A DNA stretch of 64,000 nt, from positions 58,959-122,958 of the forward strand of contig CAZJHD010000008.1 in the NCBI GenBank assembly GCA_964545855.1, read 5' to 3'. The DNA is from CAZJHD01 sp964545855 (lineage in GTDB: Bacteria > Planctomycetota > UBA1135 > JACQFD01). This document shows, one piece after another, positions 17,662 through 26,327 of this stretch; the stretch's first letter is position 1, and every line of letters starts with the position of its first letter. A program made the position numbers and the translations under genes. The notes below the pieces were generated by a model. The model was not told where the DNA came from and ran no database searches. It saw nothing but the letters and a program-made list of their open reading frames with translations.

Positions 17662-18945
17662 ATGTACGACTCCGTCAGCGACTCCTTCGACGCGCTCCTG
17701 CGGCGCGAGCCCGGCGCCGTCGCCGCGTTCCGAGCGGCGGCGGCGGCGTCGCTCGATCGTTTCGGCGCGCTCCCGGGCGACCGGGACGCGCATCTCGAGA
17801 CGGCCTTCGGACACGCCATCGCCGACGTCGCGCGGTTCCGGTCCATCGAGGAGGCGGGACGCACGCAGGGTCTCCGCGTGGCGGCCGACGCGCTCGCCGC
17901 GGCCGCGCTCGCGCGCGCCGACTCGCGGGAGGGCGGCGACGTCTCCTTCGAGCAGCGCCTCTATGCGCGGATCGACGCGCTCCCCGCGCCGGCGCGCTCC
18001 GTCGCCGTGGTCGCCTTCGTGCGTCGAGAGAGCTTCGCCGACGCGATTCCGAAGCTCGGGCTCGACGGCGCCGCGCTCGCGGGCGCCATCACCGAGCTGC
18101 GCCGGCTCGTCGCGGCCGACGCGGAGGCGCCTCCAGCCGCCGACACGCCCGCCTACGTGCGCGTGCCCTTCCTCGTGACCGGCCGTCTCTCGCCGGAGGA
18201 CGCTCTCCGCGTGCGCGAGTACCTCGGCGAAAGTGCGCCCTGCCGCGCCGCCTATCGCGACCTCGACGCCTTCGGGCGGATGGTGGCGCGGCTCGGCCCC
18301 GAGTGCGGCGAGCCCCATCCCGAGCCCGCCGAGTGGGTGCGCTTCGTCGAGGGCTCCATCGAGGGCGAGCGCCGAGACTCCATGGCCGAGCACCTGCGGT
18401 ACTGCATCGGCTGCGAGGCGGTGGCGCGCGCGCTGCGGTCGACGGCGCCGCGCGCGGCGCCCGCGAATCTTCGCGGGAAGCTCGACGTCCCGGCCTCGCG
18501 CAAGCGGCTCGCCGTCGCGGCCGTCGTCCTCGCGGTGTTCCTCCCGACAGTGATCCACGCACTCAGCGGCTCCCGCGGTCCGCTCGTCGAGGTGACCGAG
18601 GGTCCCGCCCTCGATCTCGGCCTGCCCGTCGCCGACGACCCCGCGCGTCCGCGCTCCACCGTGCGCGCCGAAGCGCCCGGCGCCGGCGCCGTCGTGTCCA
18701 TCGAGGTGCCCCTCGAGCCGAACGTCGCCTTCGACCTCCGCTTCACGCGCGCCTCCGGCGAGGAGCTGGAGGCCCTCGGCGGCCTGCCGCTCGTGCCCGC
18801 GGGCCAGGGCGTCGCGCGGATCACCCTGCGCCTGCGCACCGAGCGACTCGAGCCGGGCGACTACGAGCTGATCCTGTTGAAGCGATTCCGCCTCGCGGGC
18901 GGCGACGCGCAGCGGCTCGTCTATCCGCTGCGCGTGGAGAAGTAG
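17662..18945 (+). CDS. anti-sigma-factor-like membrane protein
   Basis: A 427-residue protein, taking ATG 17662; GTG 17623 would add 13 residues. The N-terminal 170 residues are helical and contain a stretch (LPAPARSVAVVAFVRRESFADAI) reminiscent of degenerate sigma region 4. Next is a zinc-finger-like anti-sigma segment with C-x-A-Y and a HLRYCIGC motif (H-x3-C-x2-C). It precedes one transmembrane helix (AVAAVVLAVFLPTVIHAL) and a beta-rich extracytoplasmic part. H-x3-C-x2-C plus a single helix is the ZAS anti-sigma plan. No partner sigma gene is adjacent; the nearest is at 23548. Confidence 0.6.
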   Translation: MYDSVSDSFDALLRREPGAVAAFRAAAAASLDRFGALPGDRDAHLETAFGHAIADVARFRSIEEAGRTQGLRVAADALAAAALARADSREGGDVSFEQRLYARIDALPAPARSVAVVAFVRRESFADAIPKLGLDGAALAGAITELRRLVAADAEAPPAADTPAYVRVPFLVTGRLSPEDALRVREYLGESAPCRAAYRDLDAFGRMVARLGPECGEPHPEPAEWVRFVEGSIEGERRDSMAEHLRYCIGCEAVARALRSTAPRAAPANLRGKLDVPASRKRLAVAAVVLAVFLPTVIHALSGSRGPLVEVTEGPALDLGLPVADDPARPRSTVRAEAPGAGAVVSIEVPLEPNVAFDLRFTRASGEELEALGGLPLVPAGQGVARITLRLRTERLEPGDYELILLKRFRLAGGDAQRLVYPLRVEK

Positions 18946-19005
18946 GGCGGGCGAGGCAGACGAGCGCGACCGCGGGCCCTGTCTCCTCTAAGGACGCGAT
19001 CGGAA

Positions 19006-19602
19006 TCAGGCAGGCGGATCCACTTCGAGGCACCAGGGCAGCAGCGGGCAATCGGGGCAGCGTTCGACCAGCGAGTGGAAATCGAGCGCGACATCGCACG
19101 CAACGCGCAGGAAGCCGTTCGTCTTCTGCCTCGGAGCGATGACCGCAACGTGGTGATCGCGCTCACGGAGCCAGTGCACGAGATCACAGAAGTCCCCGTC
19201 GCCGGTCACCAGCACGAACGCGTTCACGGTCCCCATGCGCTCGAGATCGACCGCTCGCAGGATGATCTTCGAATCGGTGACGCTTCGCCGGGGCCCCTTC
19301 ACCGAGTAGCAATCGCGAATCTGGAAACCGGCCCTCGCGAAGGCGTGCTTGCATTCGGTGCTGCACCGAACTCTGGAGAAGTCGGCGAAAGCATCTCGCA
19401 CGATCGCGGATCCGAAATGTGCCTCGACCGCCTCGAGCGTGCGCAGAACGACTTCGTCTGGGCTCAGCCGCGATGAATCCGAGACGTTCAGGATCTCGTC
19501 CCAGACGTTCTCCACGTCGACGAGGAGTGCGTTCGAGACTCCCTGCCTCGTGTACGAGGACTGCCAATCGCAGAGCCGAGTGAGGGGACAGCGCGCAACC
19601 AT
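19006..19602 (-). CDS. NYN (PIN-like) domain protein
   Basis: A 198-residue protein. NYN hallmarks are NALLVDVENVWD near the N-terminus (D29, E31, N32), DSKIILRAVDLERM in the middle and FVLVTGDGDFCDLVHWLRERDH, the third acidic cluster. A cysteine-rich end (CPDCPLLPWC) is unusual. NYN proteins are metal-dependent RNases of the PIN-like fold; this one keeps the acidic residues and is probably active. It is divergent from the 19917 gene across an AT-rich spacer with two palindromes. Confidence 0.82.
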   Translation of the reverse strand: MVARCPLTRLCDWQSSYTRQGVSNALLVDVENVWDEILNVSDSSRLSPDEVVLRTLEAVEAHFGSAIVRDAFADFSRVRCSTECKHAFARAGFQIRDCYSVKGPRRSVTDSKIILRAVDLERMGTVNAFVLVTGDGDFCDLVHWLRERDHHVAVIAPRQKTNGFLRVACDVALDFHSLVERCPDCPLLPWCLEVDPPA

Positions 19603-19709
19603 GGGGAGCTCCGGTTCGCTCGTCTCGGCGGATGCGGGTGACAGCGAGGCCGAGTCGGGTGAACTGGCTGCAGCGTCGCGGGCGCAACCGCATGTGTCAA
19701 TGCGATGCG

Positions 19710-19742
19710 ATCATAAGCATATGTGCTAGATATGCTTGTGAT
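19710..19742. promoter_or_regulatory. 13-bp-arm inverted repeat, probable operator
   Basis: ATCATAAGCATAT and ATATGCTTGTGAT pair at 12 of 13 positions around the 7-bp spacer GTGCTAG, with a perfect 8-bp inner core AAGCATAT/ATATGCTT. Size and AT-rich location fit a dimeric repressor site between divergent genes. The regulator is unknown. Confidence 0.55.
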
Positions 19743-19790
19743 AGCAAAGTTGGCAATCCTCGCGATTCGGAGGAGTTCCTTCGAATCGTT

Positions 19791-19813
19791 GAATTGGCTG
19801 AATTCCCCAATTC
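19791..19813. promoter_or_regulatory. 7-bp-arm inverted repeat
   Basis: GAATTGG and CCAATTC are exact complements around CTGAATTCC. It lies 104 bp before the 19917 start and 53 bp beyond the larger palindrome, so it may be a second operator or a promoter element. Confidence 0.35.
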
Positions 19814-19916
19814 CGTAGGATCAGCGCACCGGGCCGTTTCGAGAGCATGAGGAGCGCGCTTCAGGAGCGAGCCGGTTCGTGCCGGATCTCCGCACCCCTT
19901 CCTGGCTCGCGAACCC

Positions 19917-21011
19917 ATGCCGAGTGCTTTCGAGCCGTTCAGCGTCTCCGAGCTCCAAGCGATCGAGTACGCATTCCTCCGTCCATCGACGCGACCCGAG
20001 TTCTGGAAGAAGCACGCGTTCTGGCAGCAGGCTCTCGCGGAGATTCTCTTCGCCATCGTGAAGGGGGTTCGTCCGCGCGCGACTCAGGAGCAGATTCAAG
20101 CGGCGCTCAGGCGTCGTGTTCGGACCGCCGACCTCCAAGCGCTCCGAACGGCGACTGACAAGCAGCGCTGGACCGATTCCCACTCCAACCTCGTTCTCGC
20201 CTGGCTCTGGCTCTTCCTCTACGGCGAAGCGGAGCCGACGCCGAGGACAGCCGAGTCGAGCCCCGTGGGCCGACGGATCGAGACGTACCTCCTCGGAGCC
20301 ACGAAGGGCCAGGGAAGGCCGCAGGAAGTCTCGGACGGTGCGTTCCTCGATCCTGCATACCGCGGTGTCGATTGGGCCGTTTCGAGATCCGAAGCGTCCT
20401 TCGAGCTTCGTCGAATGGTTTGGACGATGCGTCAGTCGGGAGAGAGCCTTCTGGGGCTCTCCCACACGAAGCCCACGACCGCGATGGTCTTCGTCATCTC
20501 CGCAGGGCCGCGAGTGCCCACCGTGAACGTCTCGATCGTGGATGGCGACCGTCAGGCGCTGACGCTGAAGAAGGACGGAACCACCTTCTGCCTGGAGAAC
20601 AGCATCCCCGTTTGGTGGGTCTATCCGCGAGCGTTCCCCGGCTCGGTTCCCATCGTGGAGCAGGTCGAGAAGCTGAGAGCGCGCACCGCGAAGTTGCCTG
20701 GCCTGAACGAGTACCTGAAGGACGCCGACCTCTGGGCTGGATTGGGAGGCGCTCTCCCGATCCCCACGATCGTCTCGAGCCTGTACTGCTGCGCAGCGAT
20801 CGTCCGGTTCATCGATGGGAAGCGGGAGATCGAGATGTTCCAGATCCGGTCGGGCTCGTCGGATCGTTGGTTCCAGTTCCGAGCCCCGGTGGAGGCTCGC
20901 AACGCCTTCGAAGAATGGCTCGATCGGAGCGAGTCCAGACGCGACCGGCCAGGGAAGAAGCCACCGAGCGACCGGCGCAAGCCCCGAGAGGGAGAGGCGC
21001 GCTCCGAGTAG
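19917..21011 (+). CDS. hypothetical protein of accessory region
   Basis: A 364-residue soluble protein starting at ATG 19917. The first 130 residues are helical (SELQAIEYAFLRP, HAFWQQALAEILFAIVKG) and the middle is mixed alpha/beta (TTAMVFVISAGPRVPTVNVSIVDGD). There is a Trp-rich WWVYPRAF, and the C-terminal 40 residues are basic, probably disordered. No family is recognised. A strong hairpin follows the stop. Divergent from the NYN gene and upstream of the DUF3800-like gene. Confidence 0.7.
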   Translation: MPSAFEPFSVSELQAIEYAFLRPSTRPEFWKKHAFWQQALAEILFAIVKGVRPRATQEQIQAALRRRVRTADLQALRTATDKQRWTDSHSNLVLAWLWLFLYGEAEPTPRTAESSPVGRRIETYLLGATKGQGRPQEVSDGAFLDPAYRGVDWAVSRSEASFELRRMVWTMRQSGESLLGLSHTKPTTAMVFVISAGPRVPTVNVSIVDGDRQALTLKKDGTTFCLENSIPVWWVYPRAFPGSVPIVEQVEKLRARTAKLPGLNEYLKDADLWAGLGGALPIPTIVSSLYCCAAIVRFIDGKREIEMFQIRSGSSDRWFQFRAPVEARNAFEEWLDRSESRRDRPGKKPPSDRRKPREGEARSE

Positions 21012-21017
21012 AAGAAC

Positions 21018-21045
21018 GGGAGGCAGGGCACTCGCCCTGCCTCCC
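21018..21045 (+). terminator. 12-bp perfect hairpin after 19917 gene
   Basis: GGGAGGCAGGGC, loop ACTC, GCCCTGCCTCCC, beginning 7 bp after the stop. The stem is perfect and very GC-rich. No T-run follows, so an intrinsic terminator is likely but not canonical. Confidence 0.65.
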
Positions 21046-21350
21046 GCAGCGGTCTTCGTCGCCGCGCCGCCGTCCGGCGGAGGCTCGCCTCTCCTTCTCC
21101 CAGGGCGCGCTCTCCTTCACCGACGCACTCTTCTCCCTGCGAGATCCACCGGAGCGGCGGCGCGTTCGCTCGGTCGCCCGCCGATGCACGACTCGCTGGG
21201 ACAGAGGGCGATCGTGGTTCGAAAACTCGGGACCCCCCGCGCGAGCGAGCGGCCCCAATCGCCCGGCGTGCGACGTCGATCCGACCCGTCGCGCGCATCG
21301 CGAGATCACCCGTTGCGGCCTCTGCGTGCGCTCGCCGATGATTGCGGCCC
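21046..21350. other. intergenic, no gene seen
   Basis: About 300 bp, with C/T-rich tracts on the plus strand and no frame with plausible protein composition. It probably holds the promoter of the gene starting at 21351. Confidence 0.4.
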
Positions 21351-23489
21351 ATGGAGAACGAAGATTCGGCGACGGCCCGAGCGCTCGTGGGGCGGGGAAG
21401 GGCGCCCGGCCGGAGCGACGCTGCGAACGGCTCCGAATACGCGCTGCCTTCGCACGAGATCGACCGCCTGGCTCCCACTTCTGGTTGGACGCTCCTCGTC
21501 GACGACTCGGGGCCGCCCCGCGGAGTCCCCGCTCGGGAGAAGCGCGTCGTCCTGCTCCTCGGCGTGCTCGTTCCCGACGGTGTCGAGCTTCCCGCGGTCG
21601 GCGGTCCGAGCCCCTTGGCTTCCTTCCACACTCAGGAATGGCTTGGGGAGAGTGCGCCGCGGCCGCGCGTCGAGGCTGTCGTCGGCGCGCTCCAGTGCCT
21701 CCTCGCGGACGAGCGCGTCGGCATCCTCGGTGTCCGCGGCTCCCGTCGGGGCGATCTCCCGAACGTCTGGGCGCGTTCGCTCGAGGCGCTCGTTCGATGG
21801 ACCTGTCACCTGCTCCCGCGACCCTCGGGCGGGCACGTCACGCTGAGGGTGCGCGCCGAGCAGTGCGCGAGCTACGAGAAGGGGGATGTCGTCCTCGCCC
21901 GCGATCTCCTGAAGGCTCGGCTCGCCCAGGAGGATCCCGAACGCGCGCGCGGGATCGAGCTGGAATGGTCGCTCGTCCCGAAGCCAGATCCTTCCGCGAT
22001 CACCGGGAGTCATGGCGACCCCACGGAGGCGCGAGGTCTCGTCCTCGCGGACCTCCTGAGCCACACCTGGAGCCTCGATCGATGGCCGCGACCGAGGACG
22101 CCGAGCTGGAAGACGCCCGCCCGAGACGCGCTGTGCGAGGTTCTCCGCAATGCGAGGATCGAGCCGTGCTTCCTCGATCTCGACGGCAGGGACTTCCAGC
22201 TCTCGGAGGACGTTCTTCGACAGGGAGCGGCTCTCGCGCCCTCGACCTGGACCGATGCACTCGGCGGATCCGCGTCGCGGCTCGAGCCCTGTCGACGGTC
22301 GCTCGAGCGGCTCGGTCGATCCGCGCAGTCCGACGCGCGTCGCTGGAAGCGGTACTTCAGGGCGACGGTCCAGCACCTCGAGAGCAAGGCGATCGACTTG
22401 CCGCTGCTCGGTGAGCAGATCCAGTGGCTGCAGCGACACACGCCCGAGCCGTCCGACCCCGCCGGATTCCCACCGGTCGTGCGCTTCGCCTGGGTCACCG
22501 CCCAGCTCGAGCACGGGAACCACGCGGGCCGGACGGAGGAGGATCTCGTCGCGGAGCTCGACGCCATCGAGGAAGCGGTTCCGCTCCGCAGGGAGCGCGC
22601 GACGCTCGCATGCCTCGGCGACCTCGTGCGCGCCGTCGAGGCGAGCAATCGCTTCGACTTCGACGAGATGGCGCGTCGGCTCGCGCCCTGGAAGTCGATC
22701 AGCGGATCGGTCATGGGCACGCGGCACCACGGAATGCTGCTCAGCAGCCGCGGCCAGGTGGAGGCCTTCCGCGGGAATCTCCGCGGAGCCCGCGCGCGGT
22801 TCCGGGAAGCGATCCGCGTCTTCGAGCAGCTCTCGGATCCGCGGGACAAGCTGCGGGAGATCTCGCAGACGGCCTCCTATCTCGCGATCGCTTCGATGGA
22901 CGACCCGAAGGTGCCTCCGAGCCGGACGCGAGCCACGATTCTCCGGTACTTCCCCTTCACGCCTGCCCGAGCGCACCAGCTCGCCCGGAGCGCGGCACCG
23001 AAGGACAAGTACGAGCATCTGCTCCTCCTCCGGACGCTCGTTCATGCGCCGGATGTGCTTCCCGAGCTGGAGAAGCCCTACTTCGGCAAGCCGGGGAAGC
23101 CGAGACAGTGGGCGAGCGTGGAGGGGCATCCCTGGCCGGCGATCGAGTTCTACCGGGCGATGCTCTTCCATCGCCGTCGCGGTGCAGGTCTTCCAAGCGC
23201 GTCCGTCGCGGATCACGTTCGGCGTGCGCTCCTGCTGGTCTCCCGCACCGGCGCAGGCCAGACGCTGCAGCTCATCGGCTGCGCCTTCGCCGTCGCGAGC
23301 CGGGCGATCCTCGAGACGAAGGAATGGATCCAACTGGAGGCGCGGGTTCTTCGGCGACTCGCGAACCTCGAGACAGCGCTCCCGGCGGCGGCCGATCGGA
23401 TCGCGCGCCTGCGGCGAGCAGCCGGGGCGCTGGAACCGGAGGAGCCGCTCGAGATGCTGAAGGACGTGCTGCCCTTCTACTTCCGGTGA
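21351..23489 (+). CDS. DUF3800-like N-terminus fused to helical-repeat domain
   Basis: A 712-residue protein (ATG 21351). Residues 45-70 read WTLLVDDSG followed by REKRVVLLLGVLVP, resembling the YxDESG...F.lgg start of DUF3800. Around 225-240 GLVLADLLSHTW (D234) resembles the closing LADL motif of that family. The remaining 450 residues are helical TPR-like repeats with blocks such as RGQVEAFRGNLRGARARFREAIRVFEQL. The WPAIEFYRAMLFHRRRG segment is echoed in the Lon-like protein at 36714, hinting that both belong to one wider class. DUF3800 proteins are proposed RNase-H-fold nucleases; the match here is weak and motif-based. Confidence 0.55.
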   Translation: MENEDSATARALVGRGRAPGRSDAANGSEYALPSHEIDRLAPTSGWTLLVDDSGPPRGVPAREKRVVLLLGVLVPDGVELPAVGGPSPLASFHTQEWLGESAPRPRVEAVVGALQCLLADERVGILGVRGSRRGDLPNVWARSLEALVRWTCHLLPRPSGGHVTLRVRAEQCASYEKGDVVLARDLLKARLAQEDPERARGIELEWSLVPKPDPSAITGSHGDPTEARGLVLADLLSHTWSLDRWPRPRTPSWKTPARDALCEVLRNARIEPCFLDLDGRDFQLSEDVLRQGAALAPSTWTDALGGSASRLEPCRRSLERLGRSAQSDARRWKRYFRATVQHLESKAIDLPLLGEQIQWLQRHTPEPSDPAGFPPVVRFAWVTAQLEHGNHAGRTEEDLVAELDAIEEAVPLRRERATLACLGDLVRAVEASNRFDFDEMARRLAPWKSISGSVMGTRHHGMLLSSRGQVEAFRGNLRGARARFREAIRVFEQLSDPRDKLREISQTASYLAIASMDDPKVPPSRTRATILRYFPFTPARAHQLARSAAPKDKYEHLLLLRTLVHAPDVLPELEKPYFGKPGKPRQWASVEGHPWPAIEFYRAMLFHRRRGAGLPSASVADHVRRALLLVSRTGAGQTLQLIGCAFAVASRAILETKEWIQLEARVLRRLANLETALPAAADRIARLRRAAGALEPEEPLEMLKDVLPFYFR

Positions 23490-23547
23490 CGAGGTCTTGG
23501 TCAGCAGCCGGATCGCACCGTTCCGACCTCTCGTGAATGCGGAAGTT

Positions 23548-24189
23548 TCAGGCGCACGACGCCCCGTCGATGCCCAGGTCGCGATGCAGGCTTCGCCTGA
23601 GGAGATCGAGCGCCTTCCTCCAACGTGCGCGGACACCTTCCCGCGTCAAGCCGATGTGGCGCCCGATCTCCTCCAGTGTGAGGCCGTCGTCGATGTGGAG
23701 CACGACCACGATTCGCAGCCGTTCGGAGAGACGCTCGATCGCGTCGCGGACGCGTTGATTCCGTCCGTCGCTCCGCGTCCGTGCCGCGTCGTGCTCGTAC
23801 GAGCCGTCGCGAAACTCCGGATCGTCTCGGTATTCACGCCGCGCCGAGAGCGCTTGCCAGCGCTGAACCGCACGCCGCAGGAATCGAACCCTCCACGGAC
23901 GGATCTCGTCGACGAGTCGCCGCTGGGCGATTCGGTAGAGGATCGCGTTCGTGATCGGGCGCCCCGTCTCGATTCGTCGACAAGCCACGAGGAATACTTC
24001 GCACGCGGCGCTGAGGACCGTGTCGTAGTCGAAGACGCGCTTTCCCCGAGCGGCGCATTTCGTCGCCCGCAAGCAGCGCTTCCAGAGAGAGGAGAACTCG
24101 GTCGCGAGCTGTTGCGCGCGAGCATCGACGGTCTTGAAGTCTTCACCGGGCTTCGAGCCGTCGCCAACGATGTCGTCCGAACTGCTCAT
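23548..24189 (-). CDS. RNA polymerase ECF-type sigma factor
   Basis: A 213-residue protein (ATG 24189). Region 2 is seen around VFLVACRRIETGRPITNAILYRIAQRRLVDEIRPWR. Region 4 is RLSERLRIVVVLHIDDGLTLEEIGRHIGLTREGVRARWRKALDLLRR, a clean helix-turn-helix. The spacing matches extracytoplasmic-function sigma factors. No anti-sigma gene is adjacent. Convergent with the DUF3800-like gene, so it may have an unrelated regulon or may control this accessory cluster. Confidence 0.87.
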   Translation of the reverse strand: MSSSDDIVGDGSKPGEDFKTVDARAQQLATEFSSLWKRCLRATKCAARGKRVFDYDTVLSAACEVFLVACRRIETGRPITNAILYRIAQRRLVDEIRPWRVRFLRRAVQRWQALSARREYRDDPEFRDGSYEHDAARTRSDGRNQRVRDAIERLSERLRIVVVLHIDDGLTLEEIGRHIGLTREGVRARWRKALDLLRRSLHRDLGIDGASCA

Positions 24190-24268
24190 GGGACACCGCC
24201 GCTGTGGGAGGGTTGAAAGGACTCGGCAGAGGTGACGCGGCAAGGAATCGTGAATGTTCCCTGCGCGC

Positions 24269-24889
24269 TCAGTGGCTCCCCCCCGCGCCCGCGGCATCCA
24301 CCGCGCTCTCGATCGCATGGAAGAGCGACCGATAGCGCGGTGGACCGAGGACGCGGTCCTGTTCCACCAGAACCGTGGTCGCTGCGCTCACAGCGATCGA
24401 AGGAAGGAGCACGGGACGGACGCGGACGGCTTCGGGGAAGCGCTCCTCGTAGAGGGCGAGCCCCTCGGCGATCCGCCATTGGAGAGGGTCGAGCCAGGAG
24501 ACGAGCGTCGCGCCGTGCAGGGACTTGCGCCTCGGCGCCACGAGATCGAACAGGTCGCGCAATACGAGATCGGGGAGGGGAGTTGGAGCCGCGCGGAGGT
24601 GCTCGCGGACGCGCGCGTGGAGACCGTCGCCGCAGCTCACGACCTTCACGAAGTTCCGCCGCGCCAGGACCATCTCGGCATGGGACCCGCCGAAGGGCTT
24701 CTCCGACTCCCGCTCGGTGAATCGGACGGCGCTTCGGGCCGCCGAGGAATGCATGTCGGGAGCCAGCCGGAAGAGAGGCTCGAAGCCGAGCGCCCGGGCG
24801 GTCTCCTCGCAGTCGGCGAGGAGGTCGGAGTACCACGGGCGGGCTTGGAGGCCTCCCTCAGGGAGGCCGGGGTCGGTCGGAGGAGTCAT
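24269..24889 (-). CDS. hypothetical protein
   Basis: A 206-residue soluble protein (ATG 24889), mixed alpha/beta. Noticeable blocks are WYSDLLADCEETARALGFEPLF, ARRNFVKVVSCGDGLHARVREHL and LVSWLDPLQWRIAEGLALYEERF. No family is recognised. It overlaps the 3' end of the upstream 70-residue gene by 32 bp in another frame, suggesting a two-gene unit. Confidence 0.6.
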   Translation of the reverse strand: MTPPTDPGLPEGGLQARPWYSDLLADCEETARALGFEPLFRLAPDMHSSAARSAVRFTERESEKPFGGSHAEMVLARRNFVKVVSCGDGLHARVREHLRAAPTPLPDLVLRDLFDLVAPRRKSLHGATLVSWLDPLQWRIAEGLALYEERFPEAVRVRPVLLPSIAVSAATTVLVEQDRVLGPPRYRSLFHAIESAVDAAGAGGSH

Positions 24890-25070
24890 TGCGGTTCTCT
24901 TTCTTCGGGGGCACCTCTTTGCGGAAAGCGTTGGCCGTTGCCTCCAGTCGCGCGCGAAGCGCCAGCTGAGTTTCTCCCACGCAAGCCGATTCGGTGAACT
25001 GCTCGACGAGTTTCTCGAGCCTCGGCCGAATCGACTCAGCATCGGGGAATGGGGAGGAGGAGGCAGGCAC
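24858..25070 (-). CDS. small hypothetical protein
   Basis: A 70-residue frame whose core (IRPRLEKLVEQFTESACVGETQLALRARLEATANAFRKE) would form two amphipathic helices, ending in a charged Lys/Arg/Pro tail. It overlaps the next gene by 32 bp. The balanced composition suggests a real small protein, perhaps a partner or antitoxin-size protein for the 206-residue product; the latter idea is speculation. Confidence 0.5.
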   Translation of the reverse strand: MPASSSPFPDAESIRPRLEKLVEQFTESACVGETQLALRARLEATANAFRKEVPPKKENRNDSSDRPRPP

Positions 25071-25323
25071 GGGGCGTCTCGCTGCGAAGGACGGTGCCGT
25101 CGGGGGTTGGAGCGATCAGCGGCAGGGGAGTTCCCCGGGATTCGGAGCCGCCCGGGGGACCGGGAGGGAGCGCGCCAGGAACGGCGCGCAGGATCGCGAG
25201 GTCGCGGTCGGCGCGGAGCCGCCCGGCGCGGGCGAGAGCGGCGAGGAAGGAGGATTCACTCGCCGTCTCAGCCGCGCCGGGCGGATGGCGCTCTCGTGCC
25301 GTCCACCAGGACCTCGAGCCGAC

Positions 25324-25830
25324 TCAGGAGCGCCGACCCTGGCGGCGGTCCTGCAGGAAGAACGGGAGCGCGAAGGAGAAGAAGGCCGTCACGAAGGCGG
25401 GCGCGAAGGCGCCGAAGAACGCGCCGCTGAGCGGCATCCCGCCGGCGAACGCGAAGAACGAGAAGATCACCGTCGCTCCGGTCGTTGCCATCGCGAAGGC
25501 GAGGAAGAACGAGAACGAGAAGAACGCCGCGAAGAACGCGGAGAACCGGTCGCCGAAGCGCGCCCGCTCGAACTCGAAGAAGCGGAACCCCTCGAAGACC
25601 GCGAAGCCGAAGAAGAACGCGAAGCTCGTCGCCACGGATCGCTGGAACGTCTCCGTCTGCGCCTCCGCTGCGCCGAAGAGCGCGGCGATCGCGGGCGCCG
25701 CGAACGCGAAGAAGAGGGCGAGGAAGGCGAAGAGGGCGACGAGGAAGGGAGTGGGTGCGGCCTGCGGAGCAGGCTTCGCCGGGGCGTTCGCCTCATGCAC
25801 GGTGACGGGGTTGGTGGCGCTCGAGAGCAT
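25324..25830 (-). CDS. phenylalanine-rich membrane protein
   Basis: A 168-residue protein with ATG at 25830 preceded by a perfect AGGAGG. It contains 41 Phe residues (24%). Hydrophobic helices lie at about 29-52, 68-87, 97-118 and 120-155. They are built of F, A and L with repeated FF pairs, joined by short charged loops such as EGFRFFEFERARFGDRF. The tail is a run of Gln/Arg. Composition resembles no family I know. The strong ribosome site and sensible topology argue that it is real. The antisense frame would be a Lys/Asn/Ala-rich protein, judged a shadow. Confidence 0.68.
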   Translation of the reverse strand: MLSSATNPVTVHEANAPAKPAPQAAPTPFLVALFAFLALFFAFAAPAIAALFGAAEAQTETFQRSVATSFAFFFGFAVFEGFRFFEFERARFGDRFSAFFAAFFSFSFFLAFAMATTGATVIFSFFAFAGGMPLSGAFFGAFAPAFVTAFFSFALPFFLQDRRQGRRS

Positions 25831-26132
25831 CGTGATGTGCCTCCTAATTCTCGGTGGCTGTGGGAGTGCGGGTCCTCCGAGCCGGCGAAGGCGAAGCCAG
25901 TCCGCGCGCACTCGCCGGTGGTGTCCCGTTGCTCCCGTCTCGCGCGCACGGGCTACGGCGGGTGGAAAGAAATCGCGAAGGTTTCCAGAAGCGCTCCCGC
26001 TCGTACGGATCCGCGCCGAGTCGTCGTCGCATCGCCCCCGAGGACGACTCGCGGGAAACCGCCACCCGCACCCTCCCGAGCGCGCGAGGAGTGCACAGCG
26101 GCTCGCTGCGTCGTTCGCGGAGTCGCTCTCCC
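25831..26132. other. divergent intergenic region
   Basis: About 300 bp between the minus-strand Phe-rich gene and a plus-strand small gene. Apart from the ribosome site noted, nothing coding is supported. It may hold two promoters. Confidence 0.35.
25840..25845 (-). promoter_or_regulatory. perfect Shine-Dalgarno AGGAGG
   Basis: Read on the minus strand, TTAGGAGGCACATCACG precedes ATG 25830 with a 9-base spacer. This is the clearest ribosome site in the region and decides both the strand and the start of the Phe-rich gene. Confidence 0.75.
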
Positions 26133-26327
26133 ATGAGCCTTCACCCTTCGACTCCCTGTGGCGAATGCGTCGCCGAGCTGCCGGACGCGCAGCGAGACCA
26201 GCGCGTGGCGTTCTTCGTGTCCCTCGTCGCCGCCGCCCTGCTCCTTCTCTCCCTCGCGGCCTGCTTGCGACCCACCGGGCCGGACGGCGGCGTCCCGCCC
26301 TGGCTCGTCACCGACGATCGCCGCTGA
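26133..26327 (+). CDS. small single-helix protein, possible lipoprotein
   Basis: A 64-residue frame from ATG 26133. A polar N-terminus with a C-x2-C pair (PCGEC) is followed by one strong hydrophobic helix (VAFFVSLVAAALLLLSLAAC) and a short polar tail. The LAAC sequence resembles a lipobox, but the leader would be unusually long. A tail-anchored small protein is the alternative. Confidence 0.4.
   Translation: MSLHPSTPCGECVAELPDAQRDQRVAFFVSLVAAALLLLSLAACLRPTGPDGGVPPWLVTDDRR

Larger units (their letters stand above)
19603..19916. promoter_or_regulatory. AT-rich divergent intergenic region
   Basis: 314 bp between the divergent NYN and 19917 genes. The segment from about 19690 to 19825 is clearly richer in A/T than anything nearby and includes two palindromes (separate entries). 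It probably carries both promoters; no -10/-35 pair is clear enough to mark. Confidence 0.55.

Noticed and set aside
25350..25800. Lys/Asn/Ala-rich histone-H1-like frame on the plus strand
   Set aside because: It is antisense to the Phe-rich membrane gene, which has a perfect AGGAGG and sensible topology. The basic composition is the mirror of Phe/Ala codons.
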